From JABDQZ01 sp050049775 (lineage in GTDB: Bacteria > Pseudomonadota > Gammaproteobacteria > Chromatiales > Chromatiaceae), in contig JASFVP010000056.1 in NCBI GenBank assembly GCA_050049775.1, forward strand, positions 1-22,916: a DNA stretch of 22,916 nt, written 5' to 3'. Below are positions 1 to 8,001 of this stretch, piece after piece. Position numbers and translations under genes: made by a program. Below the pieces are notes generated by a model. It did no database searches and had not been told where the DNA came from. It saw nothing but the letters and a program-made list of their open reading frames with translations. How positions within the stretch are numbered: position 1 is the stretch's first letter; each line of letters starts with the position of its first letter.

Positions 1-27
1 CTATAAACAGGTTATAGTTGTGACAGG

Positions 28-414
28 ATGCTGGTAAAAAGCGGATACTTTTTGTTGGGGGTAGTTTGTCTGGTGCTGGGCATCATCGGTGCCTTTTTGC
101 CGGTCATGCCGACAACCGTGTTCATCCTGATCGCCGCCTGGGCGTTTGCCAATTCATCCCAACGCCTGCACCAGGCATTGCTCAATCATCCACGCACCGG
201 CCCGGCGATCCGTGCCTGGCGACAGAACCACTGCATCCCGAAATCGGCCAAGCTGGCCGCCGGTGTATCCATGTTAATCAGCTGGATCATCGTCTGGTTC
301 ACTACAGATGCGCTGGTGTCCGGCATCGTCGCCGCCGTGTTGCTGCTGGTACTGGCCTATATCCTCACTCGGCCATCTGAAGCCGGACCGTTGCCGCCGC
401 AAGAACACGCCTGA
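28..414 (+). CDS. ybaN: YbaN-family (DUF454) small inner-membrane protein
   Basis: A 128-residue protein resembling E. coli YbaN (DUF454) by recall of the family. The N-terminal hydrophobic segment (about residues 5-45) carries the family signature: a Gly/Leu-rich helix, then LPVMPTTVFILIAAWAFA, then an Asn-Ser-Ser stretch and a His-rich loop. Two more hydrophobic segments lie at about residues 75-92 and 95-112, so three to four membrane spans are likely. The biochemical role of the family is not established. An AGG sits directly against the ATG, too close for an ideal ribosome binding site, so the start is probable but not proven. It ends 12 bases before the stop of the next, convergent gene. 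Confidence 0.85.
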   Translation: MLVKSGYFLLGVVCLVLGIIGAFLPVMPTTVFILIAAWAFANSSQRLHQALLNHPRTGPAIRAWRQNHCIPKSAKLAAGVSMLISWIIVWFTTDALVSGIVAAVLLLVLAYILTRPSEAGPLPPQEHA

Positions 415-426
415 TCCGGGCCCAAT

Positions 427-1572
427 TCAGACCACCAGGTCCAATTGCTGCACCGTGCTGGCGCTGCCGTCTTCACCGATATAGATACCGGTCTGGCGCA
501 CCTGGCCAAGCTGCTGGTTCTCCGCATCATTCAAGGAAAACTGTGTAGCGGTACTGCCCAGGTAAATAGCGCCGACGTTGCGATCCGCCAGCGCGACCAG
601 GTAGTCGTTGCCATCAGCGTCCTTGCTCCAGATACGCAGCTTGTCGTAGATACTGTCGTTTGCGTCAATCCAGCGATTGCCATCTTCATCATAAGCGGAC
701 AATTCAGCAAATCCGTCGCCACTGCTGGCGCCAAACAACTCGCTGCCGTCGTTGATCTGACCATCGTCGTTTTTATCATAGGCGAGAAAACCGCTGCCCG
801 GACGCACGAAGGAAATCTCGTCGGCTTCACCATCGCTGTCGATGTCAAAGCTGAACTTGTGTTGCGTCAGCTCAGCCGCACTGCCGCTGTAGTTGATCAC
901 CAGCGGATCCTTGAGCGCATCGCCAGCCTGCAGGCTGATGGATTCTTCGCTGTAGAACTCACGCGACATGTTCAGTTCGAGATCCAGTTCTATCTGCTGG
1001 CCATCGGCGGTGTTCACAATGGCACTGGCCCGAAAGCTGACTTTTTCCGATTCAAAATGGGATTCGTGATACTGGTAACGCAGGCCCCAGCCGAATTCCT
1101 GTTCGCTTTCGGCCGGTTTCGGTTCTGCATCCGCATCGGTGGCCTGCTGCTCGATGTCCTGCTTTTTCTCCTGCAACTCGCGCGGATCAAATAACTGCAT
1201 CTTGCGGCCGGTAAAACGCTCCACCAACATGCGCACCAGGGACACTTCCAGTTCGACCTTGTTCTCTGCATTGGCTTCGCTGGTTTCGTCAGCAGCCTGC
1301 GCCTGTTCGCTGGCCGCCTTTTCCTGTAAATGCCTGGCTTTTTCGGACAAATCGAGTGTGACCGATCGAGTCTGTTGCCGGGATGCGCTGAAACTGGCCT
1401 GAAAGCGTTGGTAATGCAGGCGTAAAGCGCCTTTTCCGGCGCGATCGCCTTCGGCCGTCATGGTCTGTCCCGGCCGATCCCGCTCCCAATAGGTCAGGGA
1501 TTCTTTCTGCTGGTGGCGACTGACCGCTTCACGCGAAGCCCGTAACACCACCTGACTGTCCGATACGATCAT
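427..1572 (-). CDS. Acidic protein with EF-hand-like Ca-binding loops, function unknown
   Basis: About 381 residues. I do not recognise a named gene. Residues 70-150 are polar, Glu/Gln/Ala-rich and probably helical. The C-terminal third has several Asp/Gly loops resembling calcium-binding EF-hand or dockerin-like loops: DIDSDGEADE (about 243-252), DKNDDGQINDGSE (about 266-278), DEDGNRWIDAND (about 295-306) and DADGN (about 318-322). This pattern is common in secreted or surface Ca-binding proteins, but no signal peptide or membrane segment is visible. I chose the ATG at 1572 because GAGGG lies seven bases upstream. An in-frame ATG at 1602 would add ten residues but has a poor ribosome binding site and lies inside a hairpin. 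It follows sbcB with a 69-base gap. Confidence 0.75.
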   Translation of the reverse strand: MIVSDSQVVLRASREAVSRHQQKESLTYWERDRPGQTMTAEGDRAGKGALRLHYQRFQASFSASRQQTRSVTLDLSEKARHLQEKAASEQAQAADETSEANAENKVELEVSLVRMLVERFTGRKMQLFDPRELQEKKQDIEQQATDADAEPKPAESEQEFGWGLRYQYHESHFESEKVSFRASAIVNTADGQQIELDLELNMSREFYSEESISLQAGDALKDPLVINYSGSAAELTQHKFSFDIDSDGEADEISFVRPGSGFLAYDKNDDGQINDGSELFGASSGDGFAELSAYDEDGNRWIDANDSIYDKLRIWSKDADGNDYLVALADRNVGAIYLGSTATQFSLNDAENQQLGQVRQTGIYIGEDGSASTVQQLDLVV

Positions 1573-1584
1573 ATGCCAGCCCTC

Positions 1585-1621
1585 AAAAACTGCTTCAGCC
1601 ATACCCTGTTTAGCGGCTGAA
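1585..1621 (-). terminator. Possible weak terminator after sbcB
   Basis: On the minus strand TTCAGCC and GGCTGAA can form a 7-bp stem with a 14-base loop, followed four bases later by five T residues. It lies in the 69-base gap between sbcB and the acidic protein gene. The stem is short and the loop large, so termination may be partial, or the structure may be chance. Confidence 0.3.
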
Positions 1622-1641
1622 ATCGGGGCTACTGCAACAAT

Positions 1642-3108
1642 TCAGTCGTTATTTTCGGGTGCTTTGGTGTGTGAATCCGCGCCAATCTGCTGCGGCCAAT
1701 CGAGCAAGGCATCGACAATCTGGCGCTGCTGCTCATCCAGTTGCGGATCGATGCTCAGTTTCGCCAGTTTCTGGCCATAGCTTTTCAGGTCGATGCCGAT
1801 CACATGGTCTTTATCGAGCAAGCGCTGCCGGGCAAATTCATGCCACTGCTGTCGTTCGCTGGCATTGAGTGTCTCGGGCCAGTTACGTGCGCGGTATCGA
1901 AACAGCAATGGCGTCAGACGCTCATCCTGGAAGGCCGGCGACATGCTCACCAGTTGTTCCGGGGTGGCGCGCGACACCTGATCACACAGGCGTCGATCGG
2001 CATTGCCAATGAAGCCATCGTACAGCATCGCGTCCGGATCGGTTTCCGGTGCGAATCGCTGCGCGGAAAACAATTCAGTAATGCGCTGTGGCAAGTCTGT
2101 TGACGCCTGGATCATCTGCCAGTGTTGTTCCACTTGAGTACGATCGATTTGCCATTCGCTGGCCGCTTCGCCTGACAGTGTATTCATCGGCGACAACACC
2201 GGCGTCTTGTTCAGGTGCACTTCCTTGAGCGCGATGCGTTGCGTACCCTCCGGCAAATCCTGCTGGCTGACGAACAGACGCGCCGCCAGTTCATCCGCGG
2301 ACAAGGCCAGCAGATCGCTCGGGTCATAGCGCAGGTCATACACAACAATCGAGTTTTTATTCACCGGATGCGCGGCCACAGGCAACACCGGGCTGATGCA
2401 ACCCAGTTGCGCCGGGATCATTCTGGAGACATGCAGTACCGGTTTGGGCTGTTGCAGGTTCAACAGTTTTGCGGCGTTGTTTTTAAAGCGTAAATCCAGG
2501 CAATACTCGAACAGCTTGGGCTGTTTGTCGCGAATCAGGCGCGCCATGGCGATGGTGGCATATACGTCGGACAAGGCATCGTGCGCCGCGGCATGTTCGA
2601 TGCCGTTGGCGGCGGTCAACAGCTCGAGGCGAAAACTCGGCACACCGGGTTCGCGTTCCGGCCACTCGACACCTTCGGGACGCAACGCGCGCGTCAGGCG
2701 CACCACATCAATCAGGTCCCAGCGGGAATTGCCGTTCTGCCACTCGCGCGCGTAGGGATCGATGAAATTGCGGTAAAAACCGTAACGCGTGAATTCATCG
2801 TCAAAACGCAGGCTGTTGTAACCGGCACCGCAAGTACCTGGCCGGCTGAATTCCTGGTGGATTTCGCGAAAGAAATCGGCTTCACACAGACCTTCGGCGC
2901 GGGCCTTCTGCGGGGTGATGCCGGTAATCAGACAGGCTTCCGGGTGTGGCAACATGTCGTCGGCCGGCTGGCAATAACTGACCAGTGGTTTGCCGATGAC
3001 ATTGAGCTGCCAGTCGGTGCGAATGCCAGCGAACTGCGAGGCGCGGTCCCATTTCGGCGAGGTGCCCCAGGTTTCGTAATCGTGCCAGAAAAAGGTCGGC
3101 TCAGTCAC
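1642..3108 (-). CDS. sbcB: Exodeoxyribonuclease I
   Basis: A 488-residue homologue of E. coli exonuclease I (about 475 residues), a processive 3'-to-5' single-strand DNase used in mismatch repair and recombination. The N-terminal DEDD exonuclease domain is clear: HDYETWG gives D10 and E12, the third acidic residue fits YNSLRFDDEF (about D103), and HDALSDV (176-182) supplies the catalytic His and the last Asp. The central SH3-like and C-terminal helical regions are full length. Translation starts at GTG with GGGGGT upstream. That ribosome binding site directly abuts the T-tract of the rplS terminator, so transcription probably comes from readthrough or from a promoter hidden in the terminator region. 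Confidence 0.96.
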   Translation of the reverse strand: MTEPTFFWHDYETWGTSPKWDRASQFAGIRTDWQLNVIGKPLVSYCQPADDMLPHPEACLITGITPQKARAEGLCEADFFREIHQEFSRPGTCGAGYNSLRFDDEFTRYGFYRNFIDPYAREWQNGNSRWDLIDVVRLTRALRPEGVEWPEREPGVPSFRLELLTAANGIEHAAAHDALSDVYATIAMARLIRDKQPKLFEYCLDLRFKNNAAKLLNLQQPKPVLHVSRMIPAQLGCISPVLPVAAHPVNKNSIVVYDLRYDPSDLLALSADELAARLFVSQQDLPEGTQRIALKEVHLNKTPVLSPMNTLSGEAASEWQIDRTQVEQHWQMIQASTDLPQRITELFSAQRFAPETDPDAMLYDGFIGNADRRLCDQVSRATPEQLVSMSPAFQDERLTPLLFRYRARNWPETLNASERQQWHEFARQRLLDKDHVIGIDLKSYGQKLAKLSIDPQLDEQQRQIVDALLDWPQQIGADSHTKAPENND

Positions 3109-3112
3109 ACTA

Positions 3113-3150
3113 CCCCCAAAACAAAAACACCCCGCAGCGCGAGGTGTTTT
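3113..3150 (-). terminator. Rho-independent terminator of the rpsP-rplS operon
   Basis: On the minus strand ACACCTCGC and GCGGGGTGT form a nine-pair stem (one G-T wobble) around a three-base loop, flanked by A residues before and a run of nine Ts broken by one G after. It sits just downstream of rplS and is a classic intrinsic terminator. The A-rich left flank gives some T residues on the other strand as well, but no plus-strand gene ends here. Confidence 0.9.
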
Positions 3151-3172
3151 ATTGTCGTTACCGCTGTGTAGA

Positions 3173-3520
3173 TCAGCCCAGTTTTTCCTTGATACGAGCC
3201 GCCTTGCCGGTCAGGCCGCGCAGGTAGTACAACTTGGCGCGACGCACATCACCACGACGCTTGACTTCAATTGCGTCGACCAGCGGGCTGTAAGTCTGGA
3301 ATACGCGCTCGACACCTTCACCGTGGGAAATCTTGCGCACGGTGAATGAGGAATTCAGGCCGCGGTTTTTCTTCGCCAGGCAGATGCCTTCAAAAGCCTG
3401 CAGACGCTCGCGGTTGCCTTCCTTAACCTTGACCTGGACAACCAGGGTATCACCCGGACCAAAATCAGGTATGTCTTTATTCATCTGCTCGTTTTCGAGC
3501 TCCTGAATGATATTACTCAT
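3173..3520 (-). CDS. rplS: 50S ribosomal protein L19
   Basis: A 115-residue protein, the usual L19 length. Hallmarks are IPDFGPGDTLVVQVKV near the N-terminus, ERLQAFEGICLAKKNRG in the middle and the basic C-terminal segment KRRGDVRRAKLYYLRGLTG. L19 sits at the 30S-50S interface. The ATG at 3520 matches the family start; an in-frame upstream extension would be unlike L19. Its start overlaps the trmD stop in ATGAGTAA, so translation is probably coupled. It is the last gene of rpsP-rimM-trmD-rplS and is followed by the strong terminator. Confidence 0.98.
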   Translation of the reverse strand: MSNIIQELENEQMNKDIPDFGPGDTLVVQVKVKEGNRERLQAFEGICLAKKNRGLNSSFTVRKISHGEGVERVFQTYSPLVDAIEVKRRGDVRRAKLYYLRGLTGKAARIKEKLG

Positions 3521-4274
3521 GGTTGTTACTCCCGTTATCCGGCGCCTCTTGCGCCAAGTCATGTTGTTCAAGTAAGTCGCGTTCCTGCTCTGTCAGCTCT
3601 CTGCTGGCTAACAGATCGGGTCGGCGTTGTCGGGTCCTGAGCAGTGCCTGCTGCAGTCGCCATTGTTCAATTGCCGCATGGTTGCCGCTGAGCAGCACCT
3701 GTGGCACCTGTTTCCCGTTTAGCACTTCCGGCCGGGTGTAATGCGGACAATCCAGCAGGCCTTTGCTAAACGAGTCCTGCTCGGCCGAATCCTCATGCCC
3801 AAGCACACCCGGGATCAGGCGGCTGACCGCATCTATCAACACCATTGCCGGCAGCTCACCGCCGGACAGGACATAGTCGCCAATCGAGATTTCCTCATCA
3901 ACCATGTCTTCAATCAGGCGTTCATCAACGCCTTCATAACGTCCGCACAGCAGCACCAGTCCTTTTTCTGCGGCATATTCAGCCAGCATGTCCTGCTTTA
4001 ACGGCTGTCCCTGCGGACTCAGGTAAACCACCCGCGCGCCTGGATTTTGTTGCCTGGCCTGTTCCAGCGCTGCCTGCAAAGGCGCGACTTTCATGACCAT
4101 GCCCGGTCCGCCACCGTAGGGGCGATCATCCACCGTGCGGTGCACGTCTTCCGTGTAATCGCGTGGATTCCACAGATTCAGCGAGACCTGGCCACGCTGC
4201 TGTGCCCTGCCAATCACTCCCTGCGACAAGGCTTTGAACATTTCGGGAAACAGGCTCACCACATCAAAACGCAT
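3513..4274 (-). CDS. trmD: tRNA (guanine37-N1)-methyltransferase
   Basis: A 253-residue SPOUT methyltransferase that makes m1G37 in tRNAs reading codons that start with C or G, which prevents +1 frameshifting. It starts with the typical MRFDVVSLFPEMF. The S-adenosylmethionine-binding trefoil-knot motifs are LLCGRYEGVDERLIE and ISIGDYVLSGGELPAM. I used the ATG at 4274 because the in-frame extension to 4370 would run into rimM and is not family sequence. It lies 23 bases after rimM and overlaps rplS by 8 bases. Confidence 0.98.
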   Translation of the reverse strand: MRFDVVSLFPEMFKALSQGVIGRAQQRGQVSLNLWNPRDYTEDVHRTVDDRPYGGGPGMVMKVAPLQAALEQARQQNPGARVVYLSPQGQPLKQDMLAEYAAEKGLVLLCGRYEGVDERLIEDMVDEEISIGDYVLSGGELPAMVLIDAVSRLIPGVLGHEDSAEQDSFSKGLLDCPHYTRPEVLNGKQVPQVLLSGNHAAIEQWRLQQALLRTRQRRPDLLASRELTEQERDLLEQHDLAQEAPDNGSNNHE

Positions 4275-4297
4275 TCGCCACCGCTTCCCGTCAGTCG

Positions 4298-4846
4298 TTA
4301 AAAATCCGGATCCCAGTCCACCGTAACGATGCCGTTTTCCAGATCGACCTGCTTTACCACCTGCTCCCACAGAAACGGGATAAAACGCTCCCGCCCATTT
4401 GTCACGACCATAACGTCGTTGGAGCCAGTCTCAAATAGATGGGAAATAACTCCCATTTCAAAACCGTCCAGACCGATCACCTGCAAACCTTCGAGATCCG
4501 TCCAGTAAAACTCGCCTTCCTGTGACGCCGGCAATTGGCTGCGCGTCACAGCAATCCGGGCACCTTTAAGGCTCTCCGCCTGATCCCGGTCGGCAATACC
4601 TTCCAGTTGCGCAATAACGCCTTTTCCATGGCGCTTGCCCTGTAGTGGCATCAGCTTCGTCCAGCGATGGTCGATTTCGACGTACCACGGACGGTATTTC
4701 ACAATGTTTTCCAACGGGTCGGTTTCGGAATAAATCTTCAACCAGCCCTTCACACCGAAAACACCGGCGATGTGCCCGAGCTGTATCAGGCGCTCGCCGT
4801 TTATCTTATCTTCCGCGCTGTCCTGTCCTGCGTTTTCCGTTCCCAT
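4298..4846 (-). CDS. rimM: 16S rRNA processing protein RimM
   Basis: About 182 residues. RimM helps mature the 30S head and binds ribosomal protein S19. The N-terminal RimM barrel begins at LIQLGHIAGVFGVKGWLKIYS, and a PRC-barrel domain follows (from about residue 100) with EFYWTDLEGLQVI and ETGSNDVMVV. I prefer the ATG at 4846, preceded by GGTGA with five-base spacing; a GTG at 4855 would add three residues but has no ribosome binding site. Second gene of the operon, 40 bases after rpsP. Confidence 0.96.
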   Translation of the reverse strand: MGTENAGQDSAEDKINGERLIQLGHIAGVFGVKGWLKIYSETDPLENIVKYRPWYVEIDHRWTKLMPLQGKRHGKGVIAQLEGIADRDQAESLKGARIAVTRSQLPASQEGEFYWTDLEGLQVIGLDGFEMGVISHLFETGSNDVMVVTNGRERFIPFLWEQVVKQVDLENGIVTVDWDPDF

Positions 4847-4886
4847 GCCACTCACCGGGATACAGAATCAGGATCGCTTACAGTAC

Positions 4887-5129
4887 TCAGGCAGCAGCCT
4901 GTTTGATCAGCGACTGAACCCGCTCGGAAGCCTGTGCACCCTGTGAAACCCAGTAGTTAATGCGCTCGAGATCAAGACGCAGGGTTTCTTCACCGCCTTT
5001 GGCGATCGGGTTGAAAAAGCCCAGACGCTCGATATAACGACCATCACGCGCCTTACGGCTGTCGGCTGCGACAATGTGGTAGAAAGGACGCTTTTTGGAA
5101 CCGCCTCTCGACAAACGAATGCTTACCAT
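4887..5129 (-). CDS. rpsP: 30S ribosomal protein S16
   Basis: An 80-residue protein of the usual S16 length: MVSIRLSRGGSKKRPFYHIV at the start, then DSRKARDGRYIERLGFFNP and an Ala-rich end. S16 stabilises the 5' domain of 16S rRNA. The ATG at 5129 matches family starts and has AGGA upstream; the in-frame extension to 5159 is not S16-like. First gene of the operon, served by the promoter at 5203-5230. Confidence 0.98.
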   Translation of the reverse strand: MVSIRLSRGGSKKRPFYHIVAADSRKARDGRYIERLGFFNPIAKGGEETLRLDLERINYWVSQGAQASERVQSLIKQAAA

Positions 5130-5202
5130 TAGATATATCCTAATAAACTGGAAACGCAAAAATTTCCCGAAGCTTCACAGGCCCGGAAAAAGTAAACGGC
5201 GA

Positions 5203-5230
5203 ATTATAAGGAATTTGTCCCAAATGTGAA
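5203..5230 (-). promoter_or_regulatory. Sigma-70 promoter of the rpsP operon
   Basis: On the minus strand TTCACA (5 of 6 to the -35 consensus) is followed after 16 bases by a perfect TATAAT. The predicted transcript starts near 5196 and has a leader of about 65 bases before rpsP. Its position just upstream of a constitutive ribosomal operon makes it convincing. Confidence 0.7.
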
Positions 5231-5295
5231 GATTTTTCTGCTTGATTTGCCGTCAGGCGGATTATTTTCAGCCGCAGTCACAAATGAGGCAGTCT

Positions 5296-5313
5296 GACGG
5301 CTGGAAAGCCGTC
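5296..5313 (-). terminator. GC-rich hairpin after ffh, possible terminator
   Basis: A perfect 7-bp stem GACGGCT/AGCCGTC with a four-base loop begins ten bases past the ffh stop. No T-tract follows on either strand, so it is not a canonical intrinsic terminator. It may protect the 3' end of the ffh mRNA or assist Rho. Confidence 0.4.
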
Positions 5314-5322
5314 CCAAACCAC

Positions 5323-6696
5323 TCAGAACGGCATCCCGCCGCCCGGTGGCATCCCGGGAAATTTGCCCTGCATGCCGCGCAGCATTTTGGCCATGCCGCC
5401 GCCTTTCATTTTCTTCATCATTTTCTGCATCTGGGCGAATTGCTTGAGCAGCTTGTTGATGTCCTGCACCTGGGTGCCAGAGCCGGTGGCGATACGGCGT
5501 TTTCTTGAGCCTTTGATGACGGCCGGAAATTCACGCTCGTGTGGCGTCATCGAGTTGACAATGGCGATGAGACGGCCGATCTCCTTATCGTTGACCTGAT
5601 TTTTCACCTTGTCAGGAATCTGATTCATGCCGGGTAATTTGTCCATGAGTCCGCCGATGCCACCCATGGCGGACATCTGCTGCATCTGTTCCTTGAAATC
5701 CTCAAGCGTGAAGGTCTTGCCCTTGCTGATTTTCTTGGCCAGCTTGGCGGCTTTCTGCTGATCGATTTTCTGCGTGACTTCCTCAACCAAGCTGAGTACA
5801 TCACCCATGCCAAGAATACGCGAGGCCACCCGATCCGGATGGAAAGCTTCCAGCGCCGTGGATTTTTCGCCGACACCGAGGAATTTGATCGGCTTGCCGG
5901 TGATCTGGCGAATCGACAGCGCCGCACCGCCACGCGCATCACCATCTGTCTTGGTTAGCACCACGCCGGTCAATTCGAGACTTTCGTTAAATGCCTGTGC
6001 CGTATTGGCAGCATCCTGACCGGTCATGGCATCGACCACAAACAGGGTCTCGACCGGTTTGACTTCGGCATGCAGCTGCTGGATTTCCTGCATCATGTCC
6101 TGGTCGACATGCAGGCGACCGGCGGTATCGACGATCAGCACATCCATGAAACGCTTGCGCGCTTCAGCCAACGCCGACCGTGCAATCGCTACCGGCTTCT
6201 GGTCCGGCGTACTCGGGAAAAACTCGGCTTCAACTTCCCTGGAAAGCGTCTGTAACTGGTCAATGGCGGCAGGCCGATACACGTCACAACTGACGACCAT
6301 TACTTTTTTCTTGTCGCGTTCACGCAGCAGTCGCGCCAGTTTAGCGACACTGGTGGTTTTACCCGAACCTTGCAGACCGGCCATGAGAATGACAGCCGGT
6401 GGCTGTGCCGCCAGATTGAGGCTCTCGTTGGCCTGGCCCATCATGGCGACCAGCTCGTCGTTAACAACCTTGATCAGCACCTGGCCGGGCGTGAGGCTTT
6501 TCATGACCTCTTCACCGACGGCTTTCTCACGAATCTGCTCGATGAACTGCTTGACGACCGGCAGCGCTACATCCGCCTCGAGCAGCGCCATGCGCACTTC
6601 ACGCAAGGTGTCCTTGATATTGTCTTCAGTGATGCGCCCCTGCCCTCGCAGGTTTTGCACCACCTTACCCAAACGATCGGAAAGATTATCAAACAT
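5323..6696 (-). CDS. ffh: Signal recognition particle GTPase Ffh
   Basis: A 457-residue SRP54 homologue (E. coli 453). It binds 4.5S RNA and signal sequences and delivers nascent membrane proteins to FtsY. Order: N-domain helices (1-90); GTPase domain with the P-loop GLQGSGKTT (107-115), DTAGR (190-194) and TKTDG (248-252); then the Met-rich M domain with its signal-peptide groove and RNA-binding segment, ending in MQKMMKKMKGGGMAKML and a Gly/Pro/Met tail. The ATG at 6696 gives the normal N-terminus although its ribosome binding site is weak. It is divergent from ypjD, as in many gammaproteobacteria. Confidence 0.98.
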   Translation of the reverse strand: MFDNLSDRLGKVVQNLRGQGRITEDNIKDTLREVRMALLEADVALPVVKQFIEQIREKAVGEEVMKSLTPGQVLIKVVNDELVAMMGQANESLNLAAQPPAVILMAGLQGSGKTTSVAKLARLLRERDKKKVMVVSCDVYRPAAIDQLQTLSREVEAEFFPSTPDQKPVAIARSALAEARKRFMDVLIVDTAGRLHVDQDMMQEIQQLHAEVKPVETLFVVDAMTGQDAANTAQAFNESLELTGVVLTKTDGDARGGAALSIRQITGKPIKFLGVGEKSTALEAFHPDRVASRILGMGDVLSLVEEVTQKIDQQKAAKLAKKISKGKTFTLEDFKEQMQQMSAMGGIGGLMDKLPGMNQIPDKVKNQVNDKEIGRLIAIVNSMTPHEREFPAVIKGSRKRRIATGSGTQVQDINKLLKQFAQMQKMMKKMKGGGMAKMLRGMQGKFPGMPPGGGMPF

Positions 6697-6739
6697 GATT
6701 TGTGGTTTTCGGGTTCAACTTGGCCTAATGTTGGCGGCT

Positions 6740-6768
6740 ATTATATCGGTGTCAGTATTATTTGACAG
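6740..6768 (-). promoter_or_regulatory. Sigma-70 promoter of ffh
   Basis: On the minus strand CTGTCA (4 of 6) is separated by exactly 17 bases from a perfect TATAAT, inside the 157-base divergent ffh-ypjD gap. The ffh leader would be about 35-40 bases. A plus-strand pair TTGCCG-17-CATATC in the same gap (about 6789-6817) could serve ypjD but is much weaker. Confidence 0.65.
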
Positions 6769-6853
6769 GCTCATCCGACAAATAATCGTTTGCCGGGTTC
6801 ACAGTCTGCCGGCATATCTTTTACCTGCAGAATTCTTATGACATGATAAGGCG

Positions 6854-7657
6854 ATGAATCAAAGCTTATTTCCGCTGTCCGCTGCCATAATCTATATGAT
6901 CAGCGGCTTTCTCACCGGTAACCGCCTGTTCGGCTCCACCCCGGCCCGCTACTCCAGAAAACTGCCACTTGCATTGGGTTTCCTCGGCCTGATACTGCAT
7001 GGCATAGCGCTGGAGCAAAGCATCATTCTGGATTTCGGTTTCAACCTCGGCTTTTTCAATGCGATTTCCCTGGTCAGCTGGACGGTAGTCTGCATCCTGC
7101 TGCTGTCTTCACTGAACAAGCCGGTCGAAAATCTCGGCATTTTGTTGTTGCCGCTGGCGGCGATCACGCTGGTGTTGCAAATGCGATACCCAGGCCTGCA
7201 TCTGCTTGGCGCCAACGCCAGCTGGGGCCTGAAAATTCACGTCCTGATTTCCCTGTTGGCCTACAGCCTGCTGACACTGGCCAGCGTCCAGGCTATTTTG
7301 CTGGCGGTGCAGGACAAGCAATTGCATAACCGCAAACCAGGGGGCTTCGTACGCGCCCTGCCACCCTTGCAAACCATGGAACAGCTGCTGTTTGAAATGA
7401 TCGGCATCGGTTTTTTGCTGCTCACCGGCGCGCTGATATCGGGTTTTGTCTACCTGGAAAACATGTTCGCCCAGCATCTGGTGCACAAGACCATTCTGTC
7501 GATCACATCCTGGATTGTATTTCTGGTGCTGCTGTGGGGGCGTTTTAAATTTGGCTGGAGAGGCCGCATCGCCATTCGCTGGACGCTGGCCGGTTTTGTC
7601 GTATTGATGCTGGCTTACTTCGGCAGCAAGGCCGTGCTGGAACTGCTGCTGCAATAA
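6854..7657 (+). CDS. ypjD: Cytochrome c assembly-like inner-membrane protein YpjD
   Basis: A 267-residue, very hydrophobic protein with about eight predicted membrane segments, of the CcsA/CcmC-like cytochrome c assembly family. The family region is visible at about residues 117-160 (ANASWGLKIHVLISLLAYSL), including the Trp-Gly and His positions associated with heme handling in relatives. The exact role of YpjD is not established. Divergence from ffh matches the E. coli arrangement and supports orthology. It ends one base before the stop of the convergent fliT-like gene. Confidence 0.88.
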   Translation: MNQSLFPLSAAIIYMISGFLTGNRLFGSTPARYSRKLPLALGFLGLILHGIALEQSIILDFGFNLGFFNAISLVSWTVVCILLLSSLNKPVENLGILLLPLAAITLVLQMRYPGLHLLGANASWGLKIHVLISLLAYSLLTLASVQAILLAVQDKQLHNRKPGGFVRALPPLQTMEQLLFEMIGIGFLLLTGALISGFVYLENMFAQHLVHKTILSITSWIVFLVLLWGRFKFGWRGRIAIRWTLAGFVVLMLAYFGSKAVLELLLQ

Positions 7658-7658
7658 G

Positions 7659-7970
7659 CTATTGACTGGCGATATACGCCTTGGCGGCCGTCCTTACCTT
7701 GTTCAGTTGCAGTAAATCTTCCCGGACCGACTCACGCGCCTGTTGCAGCAATTGCTGGATCTCCCGATCCAGTTTGATGATTTCCTGAATGCGCAAACCG
7801 TCACTGCTGCCGGCTGCAATCTGCGCCTGTTGTAGATTCGGAGGCAAGGATTTCTGTCGCTGCGATTCAAGATCGGCAACTTTTTGCCACTCACCCAGTT
7901 TGGCCGAGGCCAGCATTTGCCGGCTGAAGTCGACTGCATGTTCCAGGGAGGGTTGCAGATTCTGTGTCAT
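7659..7970 (-). CDS. fliT: FliT-like flagellar export chaperone
   Basis: A 103-residue, mostly helical, Gln/Glu/Leu-rich protein just after fliS. Size, composition and position fit FliT, the chaperone of the filament cap FliD, but FliT proteins are poorly conserved and no diagnostic motif is visible. I used the ATG at 7970; a longer in-frame ORF reaching 8081 would overlap the fliS coding end and begins with non-family sequence. The 31-base gap to fliS suggests one transcript. An unrelated small flagellar protein is the alternative. Confidence 0.6.
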   Translation of the reverse strand: MTQNLQPSLEHAVDFSRQMLASAKLGEWQKVADLESQRQKSLPPNLQQAQIAAGSSDGLRIQEIIKLDREIQQLLQQARESVREDLLQLNKVRTAAKAYIASQ

Positions 7971-8001
7971 CAAAATTTCCGGATCGTTGGAGAAATTGGG
8001 T

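Noticed and set aside
66..380. Open frames overlapping recognised genes on other frames or strands (for example at 66-380, 6026-6841, 8926-9588 and 14751-15362)
   Set aside because: They overlap well-recognised genes, show no family sequence and have the composition expected of shadow frames.
1573..1602. Longer N-terminus for the acidic protein starting at 1602
   Set aside because: The ATG at 1572 has a well-placed GAGGG, whereas the upstream ATG has its AGGG too close and lies within a hairpin.
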